From Palsa-506 sp963836355 (GTDB taxonomy: Bacteria; Actinomycetota; Actinomycetes; Streptosporangiales; Streptosporangiaceae): a stretch of 64,000 nt of DNA. Position 1 is the first letter of the stretch, and each line of letters opens with the position of its first letter. A program made the translations under genes and the position numbers. Below are positions 1 to 8,573 of the stretch, piece after piece. The DNA is taken from contig CAWIJO010000002.1 of the NCBI GenBank assembly GCA_963836355.1, positions 868,001 to 932,000 of the forward strand, written 5' to 3'. A model generated the notes under the pieces. The model was not told where the DNA came from. It did not search any database and saw only the letters and a list, made by a program, of their open reading frames with translations.

Positions 1-212
1 CCGTCGGAAAACCGCAGCTCGACGATCTCGTTGGTGCCAGTGACGAGGTAGCGGGAAGGGATCGTGGCCTCAACCCGGTCAGCGGGAGCCGACTGGGACG
101 TGACGTCGTTGGTGTAGACGGCGAAGCTCTGGCCGGCCGCCGCGCGCGCCACCAGGTCGCCGATCCGGATAAGGCCCTGGTCAGTGACCACGCGCTGGTC
201 CGCGGGGAAGCA
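1..212 (-). mobile_element. Intein 2 inside NrdJ (N-terminal part only)
   Basis: The host sequence CPESGRITASNP should continue as CSEY in NrdJ. Instead a Cys followed by FPADQRVVTDQGLIRIGDL begins, a classical N-terminal splicing block. About 70 residues are visible before the window ends, so it cannot be told whether an endonuclease domain is present or where the C-terminal HN-C junction lies. The insertion point is the conserved SNP-C active-site region, a known intein hot spot in ribonucleotide reductases. Confidence 0.88.
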
Positions 213-1715
213 AGGATTACTTGCGGTAATCCGGCCGGATTCCGGGCAGGTATGCCAGTCATTAATTGTCCCGTCGTACTGGATGCCCGGGTCGGCGCAT
301 TCCCAGGCCGCCTTGGCCATCTTGCGGAACAGGGCCTTGGCGTCGACGGTCGCCACCGGCTCGCCGGTCTGGCGGGCGGCCAGGTCAAAGGACTTGCCAT
401 CCTCGACCGCGCGCATGAACTCATCCGAGACCCGCACCGAGTTGTTGGCATTCTGGTACTGGACGCTGGTGATGTCCTTGCCGCCGAGGTCCATGTCGAA
501 GCCGCCGTCGCGGAGGACGCGGATCTTGTCTTCCTCGCGTGCCTTGGTCTCGATGAATTCCTCGACGTCGGGGTGATCGACGTCGAGCACGACCATCTTC
601 GCGGCGCGCCGGGTGGCGCCCCCGGACTTAATCGTTCCCGCGGACGCATCCGCGCCGCGCATGAACGACACCGGCCCGCTAGCCGTGCCACCGGAGGACA
701 GCAATTCCTTGCTGGAGCGAATCCTGGACAGGTTCACGCCGGCACCGGAGCCGCCCTTGAAGATCAGGCCCTCTTCCCGGTACCACTCCAGGATCGAGTC
801 CATCGTGTCGTCGACGGCCAGGATGAAGCAGTTGTGCACCCGGACGTTACCGGCCAGGTACTCTCCGCTCTCGGTCTGGATGTCATAGACCTCCATTTCG
901 CCGAGCCTTTCGACCTTGCTGATCTCGGCCAGCTGACGGTCCGAACCGCCGACATCGGGGTCGACCTGCAGGAGGAAATCGCCGGGCCGGAGGAAGCCGG
1001 CGACGGTGAACTCGCCGATGACGAGATCATGCGCCCGCCAGACGAGATGATCCGGCGTGACATCCAGGGTGCCGCCTGCCCTGGTGTGCAGCCGGAGCAC
1101 TTCCTTGACGCCGTTGGCCTTCGTCGCGACGATCCGGGTCGTGCCGTGGGCATCGTGCACCTTGGTCCCGACCGCGTCCTCCTCGACCAGCCTGCCGATC
1201 GGGACCAGCCCGGCCGCGGTGCTGACCGGTGCGTCGTAGGGCTGGCACGCGGAGACCTGCTGCGGCGAGGAAGTCCCGACGTTGAACCAGACCGGCGAGT
1301 TGAAGCTGAAGACCTGGTGAATCAGGGCATACGTGAGCTCATGCTCGAAGACTTCGGCATCCTTGCTGGAGGCAAAGTAGCCGTGCTCACGGCCCGCCGC
1401 CGCGTAGACGCCGACGACCCGGTCCACGAGCTGCTTCAGGCTGTGCTCGCGCTGCGGCGTGCCCACGGCGCCGCGGAAGTACTTGGTGGTCACGATGTTG
1501 GCTGCGTTGACCGACCAGAAGTCGGGAAACTCGACGCCGCGCTGCTCGAAATTGACGGACCCGTCCCGCCAGTTCGTCATGACGACGTCGCGGCGCTCCC
1601 AGGTCACCTCGTCATAGGGATGGAAGCCCGCGCGAGTGTGGATCCGGCGCATCGTGAGCCCCTTGCGGGCGCCCTTGCCGCTGTGGCGCGCTGACCCGCT
1701 CGCTGTCTCGGTCAT
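1..1715 (-). CDS. nrdJ: Vitamin B12-dependent (class II) ribonucleoside-diphosphate reductase, N-terminal part, interrupted by two inteins
   Basis: Adenosylcobalamin-dependent ribonucleotide reductase, which makes dNTP precursors in the cytosol. The reading frame starts at an ATG with a strong GGAGGGGGAGGA ribosome site immediately upstream and stays open to the left edge, so the 3' part is missing. About 571 residues are visible. Host blocks include FNSPVWFNVG, the QQVSA/CFILAVDD stretch, FKGGSGAGVNLSR, SGGATRRAAKM and CPESGRITASNP, all typical of actinobacterial NrdJ. Two protein-splicing elements interrupt it (residues 157-295 and from 502 onward). It lies 81 bp downstream of nrdR on the same strand, so the two are probably co-transcribed and NrdR-controlled. 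Identity is certain; the total length is unknown. Confidence 0.96.
   Translation of the reverse strand, partial: MTETASGSARHSGKGARKGLTMRRIHTRAGFHPYDEVTWERRDVVMTNWRDGSVNFEQRGVEFPDFWSVNAANIVTTKYFRGAVGTPQREHSLKQLVDRVVGVYAAAGREHGYFASSKDAEVFEHELTYALIHQVFSFNSPVWFNVGTSSPQQVSACQPYDAPVSTAAGLVPIGRLVEEDAVGTKVHDAHGTTRIVATKANGVKEVLRLHTRAGGTLDVTPDHLVWRAHDLVIGEFTVAGFLRPGDFLLQVDPDVGGSDRQLAEISKVERLGEMEVYDIQTESGEYLAGNVRVHNCFILAVDDTMDSILEWYREEGLIFKGGSGAGVNLSRIRSSKELLSSGGTASGPVSFMRGADASAGTIKSGGATRRAAKMVVLDVDHPDVEEFIETKAREEDKIRVLRDGGFDMDLGGKDITSVQYQNANNSVRVSDEFMRAVEDGKSFDLAARQTGEPVATVDAKALFRKMAKAAWECADPGIQYDGTINDWHTCPESGRITASNPCFPADQRVVTDQGLIRIGDLVARAAAGQSFAVYTNDVTSQSAPADRVEATIPSRYLVTGTNEIVELRFSD
831..1247 (-). 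mobile_element. Mini-intein 1 inside NrdJ (139 aa, no homing endonuclease)
   Basis: Residues 157-295 of the NrdJ frame do not belong to the enzyme. Removing them rejoins QQVSA to CFILAVDD, the normal NrdJ sequence. The insert begins with Cys and an APVSTAAGLVPIGRL stretch (splicing block A-like), has a TPDH motif (block B, TxxH), a VYDIQTESGEYL stretch (block F) and ends VRVHN followed by a Cys +1. These are the residues needed for splicing through Cys1, His-Asn and Cys+1. At 139 residues it is too short for a LAGLIDADG endonuclease, so it is a minimal intein that cannot home on its own. Confidence 0.93.
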
Positions 1716-1796
1716 GTCCTCCCCCTCCAGGGATCCCCGTGGATCCATCGCGGGCCTGCCAGGCCCTGTCCCGTTGGCTTGCCGTAGTGCCCCGTC

Positions 1797-2381
1797 TTAC
1801 CGGGCGGATGTTCGCGCTTCCTGCTTCGCGCTGCCGCGATGGGCAGCGGCAGGGAGCAGATCGGGCCCGGCCGGGCCCAGGTCGGCCGGGTCAGCCGGCA
1901 GCTGCCCATGATCGAACTCGCCGCGCCGCCCGGTCGCGTGCGCGGACCGAAGGGTGGCGATCTCTTCCTCGAAGTCGGCCAGCGACTCAAAGCCCCGGTA
2001 GACGGAGGCGAACCTCAGGTATGCGACCTCGTCAAGCTCGCGAAGCGGTCCGAGGATAGCGAGGCCGACCTCATGTGAAGGCACCTCGGCGCAGCCACGG
2101 GCCCTGATCGTGTCTTCGACCCGCTGGGCCATTATGGCCAGCTGATCTTCGCTCACCGGCCTGCCCTGGCATGCCCTGCGCACTCCTCGGGTGATCTTGT
2201 CGCGAGTGAAAGGCTCGGTCACCCCGCTACGCTTGCCCACCATCAAGATCACGGTCTCCTGGGTGGTGAAGCGGCGCCCGCACGCCGGGCATGACCGGCG
2301 GCGGCGGATCGCCGCGCCGTCGTCAGCCGTCCGGCTGTCGATGACCCTGCTGTCCGGGTGCCTGCAGTAAGGGCAGTACAC
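1797..2381 (-). CDS. nrdR: Transcriptional repressor NrdR
   Basis: Zinc-ribbon/ATP-cone repressor of ribonucleotide reductase genes. Visible are an N-terminal CPYC...CPAC zinc ribbon (about residues 3-34) and an ATP-cone from about residue 47 (VGKRSGVTEPFTRDKI onward). I chose the GTG that gives the canonical start V-Y-C-P-Y-C, because a GGGGGAGG site lies 9 bases upstream and no family member extends further; an upstream ATG would add 16 atypical residues. Length is 194 aa, longer than the usual ~150-180 because of a Pro/Ala/Gly-rich tail. It probably forms an operon with nrdJ and autoregulates through the paired boxes upstream. Confidence 0.93.
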   Translation of the reverse strand: MYCPYCRHPDSRVIDSRTADDGAAIRRRRSCPACGRRFTTQETVILMVGKRSGVTEPFTRDKITRGVRRACQGRPVSEDQLAIMAQRVEDTIRARGCAEVPSHEVGLAILGPLRELDEVAYLRFASVYRGFESLADFEEEIATLRSAHATGRRGEFDHGQLPADPADLGPAGPDLLPAAAHRGSAKQEARTSAR

Positions 2382-2423
2382 GCAATCACACCTCCCCCGG
2401 CGCGGTGAAGAGCACTCCTTGGA

Positions 2424-2471
2424 ACACAACCTATAGAAAAACTACAGCCGTGTAACTACTAGATATTGTGG
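2424..2471. promoter_or_regulatory. Tandem NrdR boxes upstream of nrdR-nrdJ
   Basis: Two 16-bp elements resemble the NrdR box (ACACTACATATTGTGT type). The distal one, 2456-2471, matches at 12 of 16 positions; the proximal one, 2424-2439, at about 10. Their starts are 32 bp apart, three helical turns, which is the spacing known for cooperative NrdR binding. A TATAGG-like -10 hexamer for the minus-strand operon lies inside the proximal box, so binding would block RNA polymerase. Confidence 0.72.
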
Positions 2472-2748
2472 TCACGGTCGCCGTCGGACGCAAGCGAACT
2501 CGCATGCTTCGTTGAAATCGCTGGTAGATCAGGCCGTGCCGGGCGGCGCCGGCGTGTCGCACGATCCGCGCCGCCAGCGGTCGGCGGCGGGTCACATGAT
2601 CCGCGCCGTCGCTGGCCGCCCACGGCCGGGATCCCGGCCGGGCGAGCTTCGCCGGGCCACCCGTCAGAAATGCTCGTTGTTCGTCTTGATCTTTGGCACC
2701 GGCTGTCCCCGGCACCCGCCCCTCCCGGCGGGCCGGTCAGCTAGCGAG
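2472..2748. other. Intergenic stretch, no gene seen
   Basis: Between the nrdR control region and the end of the LysM gene. It holds two copies of a GATCCGCGCCG motif about 30 bp apart but no convincing coding frame, tRNA or terminator with a T-tract. Confidence 0.5.
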
Positions 2749-3600
2749 TCAGCCGCCGGGCACCCAGAGCAGCTGGCCCGCCTGGATCGTCGCACCGCCC
2801 AGCGCGTTGACCTCGATGATCTGCTGCACGACGCCGCGCGGGTCGGCGGCGGGCTCGGCCTGGCGGGCAATGGACCACAGGGTCTGGCCCGGCTGCACGA
2901 CGACCTGCGCCAGGCCCCGGTGCGCGGTCCCGGGACCGATTCGGCTACTCGCCGCCTGCGCGCCGCCGACCGCGCCCAGCCAGCAGAGCATGGCAGTGAC
3001 TACCGCCGTGACGACCACGATCGCAACGGCCGCCAGCACCGCCCGGCCGCGGCTGGTCAGTCGCAGCTGGCCAGCGTGTCCGGTATCCGGCGTTACCGGC
3101 CCGGCAGCACGCAGCCCGCCGGGAAGATCACTCCGGCGCACGCCTGCACCGTGCCCGCCAGCATCGCCGCGCGGATCAGCACCCCGCGCGCCGACTGTGC
3201 CGCGCACGGACGCAGCGCGGACCGCGCGGGCGCGCACGGTCACCGACCGCACTTGCCGCCCGCGCGCGCTTCGCGTGCGCACCCCGTCCGCCTGCCGCTC
3301 GGCCGCCCGGAACTCGCTCACGTGCAACTCGCTGACGCGAACCTCCCGGACATGCAATACCCGGCGGCCCGCCACCCGCCGGCCCGGTGCCTGCTCGCCC
3401 GGTGCCTGCTCGCCCGGTGCCTGCTCGCCCCGGGTCAGTGAGTGAGCGCCGGCTGGCCGCGGCCGCACCGGGCCGGCGATCGGCCGCCACCGGCCGCCGG
3501 AGGCCGCCGGAGGCCACGCCGCTGACCTGGCTCCGGGCACATGGATCCCGGCGGAGACCACATCAATCTCGTCCTTCTCCGCCGCGCTCAGTACGCCCAT
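2749..3600 (-). CDS. Membrane-anchored LysM protein, SOS-controlled cell-division inhibitor (ChiZ/YneA type)
   Basis: 283 aa. The last 50 residues form a LysM domain (VQPGQTLWSIARQ ... INALGG-like ... AGQLLWVPGG), preceded by one membrane segment (about residues 180-205, VLAAVAIVVVTAVVTAM) and a long Arg/Ala-rich N-terminal region. The start is the ATG with GGAGG five bases upstream; a perfect SOS box lies directly behind it and lexA is divergent. This is the arrangement of mycobacterial ChiZ and Bacillus YneA, LexA-repressed LysM proteins that delay division during DNA damage. The N-terminal half has low complexity, including a GEQAP pentapeptide repeated three times, so its exact role is inferred from context and the LysM domain. 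Confidence 0.8.
   Translation of the reverse strand: MGVLSAAEKDEIDVVSAGIHVPGARSAAWPPAASGGRWRPIAGPVRPRPAGAHSLTRGEQAPGEQAPGEQAPGRRVAGRRVLHVREVRVSELHVSEFRAAERQADGVRTRSARGRQVRSVTVRARAVRAASVRGTVGARGADPRGDAGGHGAGVRRSDLPGGLRAAGPVTPDTGHAGQLRLTSRGRAVLAAVAIVVVTAVVTAMLCWLGAVGGAQAASSRIGPGTAHRGLAQVVVQPGQTLWSIARQAEPAADPRGVVQQIIEVNALGGATIQAGQLLWVPGG
3383..3427. repeat. Three tandem 15-bp repeats in the LysM gene
   Basis: Unit CCCGGTGCCTGCTCG, three perfect copies, adding GEQAP pentapeptides in frame to the LysM protein. Confidence 0.9.
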
Positions 3601-3615
3601 CGAAACCTCCCTAGA

Positions 3616-3629
3616 CGAACGGCAGTTCG
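3616..3629. promoter_or_regulatory. SOS box (LexA operator) between LysM gene and lexA
   Basis: CGAACGGCAGTTCG is an exact match to the actinobacterial LexA operator CGAAC-N4-GTTCG. It sits 16 bp upstream of the LysM gene start and about 165 bp upstream of lexA, so it most directly controls the LysM gene and probably also autoregulates lexA. Confidence 0.9.
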
Positions 3630-3792
3630 ATCGTATCTCTGTTCTATCGTAATCTCGTTCGATCGAACGAAGATACGGTACAGTCTTATCGCGCGGGTCC
3701 GACACTTTCCGGAACCGTCGAACAGATGTTTGAGATCCGGGGCCGCAGGCGCTAGCGTCGGCCGTAACCGCAATCTCCGAGCCGGAGGCCCG

Positions 3793-4605
3793 ATGATGAC
3801 CAGCAGCAACGAGGACGGGACTGGGCGGCAGGCCTCGACTGCGGACGGCAGCGACCCTGAAAACGTCGCCAGGCCCAAGGGCAGGCCTGGGAGAAAACCG
3901 AAGGGCGCTGCCCCCGCGATCGTCGCCGAACTGCCCGAGCGCCCCGATCCCGGCCACGTGCTCACCTGGCGCCAGCGCAAGGTGCTTCAGGTAATCCGCG
4001 AGTCAGTGCAGCGCCGCGGCTATCCGCCGTCCATGCGCGAGATCGGCGAGGCCGTTGGGCTGACCAGCACTTCCAGCGTGTCTTACCAGCTCTCCACCCT
4101 GCAGAGCAAGGGATACCTGCGCCGCGATGCGGGCCGGCCGCGCACGGTGGAAGTTCGCCTGCCCGGGCATCCGGCGGTCCGGCCCGAGCCGGACGCCGAT
4201 GACGAGCCGCAGATGAATATCGCCTCGCAGGAGGCTGCTTACGTGCCGCTCGTCGGCCGGATCGCGGCTGGCGGCCCGATCCTCGCCGAGGAGTCAATCG
4301 AGGACATTTTCCCGCTGCCCAGGCAGATCGTCGGCGAGGGAACACTCTTCCTGCTCAAGGTCGTCGGCGACTCGATGATTCATGCCGCGATCGCCGACGG
4401 TGACTGGGTGGTCGTCCGCCAGCAGCCGGTCGCGGAGAACGGCGACATCGTCGCGGCGATGATCGACGGCGAGGCGACGGTCAAGACGTTCAAGCGCTCG
4501 GACGGACACGTCTGGCTGATGCCGCATAACCCCATCTATGCGCCAATCCCTGGCGACGACGCTGCCGTCCTCGGCAAAGTCGTCGCCGTGCTCCGCCGGG
4601 TCTGA
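3793..4605 (+). CDS. lexA: LexA repressor / self-cleaving SOS regulator
   Basis: 270 aa. A basic N-terminal arm (RPKGRPGRKPKG) precedes the winged-helix DNA-binding domain (about residues 57-122, YPPSMREIGEAVGLTS recognition region). The C-terminal S24 peptidase-like domain has the Ala159-Gly160 cleavage site (RIAAGGP), the Ser194 nucleophile in GDSM and Lys231 in ATVKTF. The start is one of two adjacent ATGs behind GGAGG. Cleavage on RecA-ssDNA would release the SOS regulon, including the divergent LysM gene. Identity is certain. Confidence 0.97.
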   Translation: MMTSSNEDGTGRQASTADGSDPENVARPKGRPGRKPKGAAPAIVAELPERPDPGHVLTWRQRKVLQVIRESVQRRGYPPSMREIGEAVGLTSTSSVSYQLSTLQSKGYLRRDAGRPRTVEVRLPGHPAVRPEPDADDEPQMNIASQEAAYVPLVGRIAAGGPILAEESIEDIFPLPRQIVGEGTLFLLKVVGDSMIHAAIADGDWVVVRQQPVAENGDIVAAMIDGEATVKTFKRSDGHVWLMPHNPIYAPIPGDDAAVLGKVVAVLRRV

Positions 4606-4734
4606 GCCAGGCCGGGCCGCGACCTGGGCCAGTCCCGCCACGGCTGAGCTAGGGCCCGGGCCGCACCTGGGCCAGTCCAGCCGACGCTGGTCGGAACGTG
4701 GCTGCCGCCAACCGTTGCAGCGACCCGGCAATCG

Positions 4735-7221
<2,487 letters not shown>

Positions 7222-7308
7222 GGTTCCTCGCGGTGTGGTCGGTCCGGCTACGCCCGGATGCCGCCGGCCCGCGACTCAAATCCCGCGGCCGGCCTGCCCA
7301 TTGTTTCC

Positions 7309-7338
7309 AAACAAAATGCCCCTCGGTCACGAGGGGCA
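7309..7338 (-). terminator. Intrinsic terminator/attenuator in the leuS leader
   Basis: Read on the minus strand: a perfect 9-bp stem TGCCCCTCG / CGAGGGGCA with a 4-base loop, followed at once by TTTTGTTT. It lies about 90 bp before the leuS start codon and downstream of a short leader reading frame, the position of a transcription attenuator. Such a T-tract hairpin is rare in this GC-rich window. The 5' arm sequence is nearly repeated at the start of the leader peptide (TGCCCCCTCG), giving a competing pairing partner. Confidence 0.8.
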
Positions 7339-7369
7339 GCCGCGCCGACGACGGGTCGGTCGGCGCGGC
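7339..7369 (-). promoter_or_regulatory. GC-rich hairpin between leader peptide stop codon and attenuator
   Basis: Perfect 11-bp stem (GCCGCGCCGAC with its complement) and 9-base loop. On the minus strand its 5' arm starts at the last base of the leader stop codon and its 3' arm abuts the terminator stem. It is the kind of pause or alternate structure expected in a ribosome-sensing leader. Confidence 0.65.
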
Positions 7370-7398
7370 TAGCTAACGAGCAGCCGGCGAGGGGGCAT
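7369..7398 (-). CDS. Putative leuS leader peptide MPPRRLLVS (leaderless)
   Basis: A 9-codon frame, MPPRRLLVS, with adjacent CTG-CTC leucine codons at positions 6-7. The ATG is 6 bases after a TACGCT box, the leaderless pattern used by many genes in this window. The Leu codons lie in a small hairpin (GGCTGCT pairing with AGC-T-AGCC). The frame ends right before a GC-rich hairpin and the intrinsic terminator preceding leuS. Stalling at Leu codons when charged tRNA-Leu is scarce would couple leuS transcription to its product. This is inferred from layout; no homologues were compared. Confidence 0.62.
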   Translation of the reverse strand: MPPRRLLVS

Positions 7399-7404
7399 GC
7401 TGCC

Positions 7405-7432
7405 AGCGTAGCGTACGCCGTCAGCGACTCAA
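7405..7432 (-). promoter_or_regulatory. Promoter of the leuS leader transcript
   Basis: TTGAGT (-35), 16-bp spacer, TACGCT (-10). The predicted transcription start falls on or next to the A of the leader ATG six bases downstream. Confidence 0.6.
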
Positions 7433-7439
7433 CGGTTAA

Positions 7440-8573
7440 CTTTCATCCGGTTACGGCCGGCGGTCTCAACCGCCGGCCTGAGCACAGCCTCGTGAACGCC
7501 TGATGGCCAGTCAGCGGACACCGCGCGGAACGCCCGGGGCGTGCCGGCCACGCCACGCCAGTCCGCGTGCCGCGTCTGGACCACGACCAGCCACAGCCCC
7601 GGGAACGGGACGCTGGCGGAGGGCCGCAATCGGACCGGTCGATGCAGCTTGCGAAATCGTTACGTGGCTACACCGCATGGCGCACATGCCGCCAGATTCA
7701 CATGGCCGCGGGCCGTAGCCACATACGTTCGATCCAATTACAAGGTCTCGGACGAGAAGCCAAGATCGATGAAATTTGTCTTCGACGTCGGGGATCTGAG
7801 GTCGCAAGTAGTATTCCTGTGGCGGAGTTCGAATGGCCGCTTTTCCTGGTCACCGGCACGGCGGATCGGCTGGAAAGGAAAGGGGGCGACGAGTTCTGAT
7901 GTCGCTGGTCCCAGGACCGGCGAAGGCAGGCTCTCTGGGTCATTAACGTCTCCCGTGGGACTGGCACCGCCCGGACCGCCGCCCGTTTGTCGTCGTCGTT
8001 GCCGGTCTTGAACATGTCCTCGATGTACCCGGCGACGGCCAGCCCGCGGGCCACTGCCCGGCTGCGCACATAGGTTGACATTCACCCTGGCCGCAGCGGC
8101 AGCGGCCGGCGCCCGATGCGGAGCTGCCGCCCGGGCCCCGGCAGGCTGGCCGTCCCCATTTGCCGGGCTATTTGCTGCCTGCTGGCCTATGCCTGACAAT
8201 CTCAGCAATCAATTCTTATGGCCGGTCATCATGCTCAAATAACGCGTCCTGGATTCCATCTTGACCGCGGCGCCTGCCGCCAATAATGTCATCCCCGCCA
8301 CTCACGCCATGGACATGCCACCACGGGGGGAAGACCGGCGATTGCGCTGGTCCCGGGCAGGCGGCATAGTCGCGGATGAGGCGGGCAACGGGGATATCGG
8401 CGGGTTTCGGGGGAAAGCAATGAATGCTCGGCGGATGGTAATCGCATGCGTTCACTGGCGCCATGCGCAGCTATATCAGGCCGATTGCGGCCTAGGGTCC
8501 AGCGGCCGGGGTTCGCCGTTAGCCGGCGCAGCCAAGCTGGACGGACCGCTAGCATCCCCGGCGGGGCCGCGCC
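7440..8573. other. Gene-poor region, no confident gene
   Basis: About 1.1 kb with lower and more variable GC (notably 7.70-7.87 kb) and weak codon bias in every frame. The best minus-strand frame, 7698-8081, begins MSTYVRSRAVARGLAVAGY and might be a remnant or small gene, but it changes to unbiased composition after about 40 residues and I recognise no family. No tRNA, riboswitch or IS ends were seen. It separates leuS from the decayed PKS locus. Confidence 0.5.

Noticed and set aside
252..1694. Long 480-codon plus-strand frame opposite nrdJ
   Set aside because: It is the antisense of nrdJ, which has conserved enzyme and intein motifs; the plus frame has no family resemblance and is a high-GC artefact.
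2382..2470. Cobalamin riboswitch upstream of nrdR-nrdJ
   Set aside because: Too short for a B12 aptamer and lacking a B12-box-like sequence; NrdR boxes explain the control.
7222..7308. T-box element ahead of leuS
   Set aside because: Only ACCGCG resembles the T-box core; no GGTGG-containing bulge or Stem I with a specifier loop was found. A leader-peptide attenuator fits better.
7698..8081. 127-codon minus-strand frame in the gene-poor region
   Set aside because: Only its first ~40 residues look protein-like, no ribosome site or leaderless box, and no recognisable domain; kept as unresolved rather than a gene.
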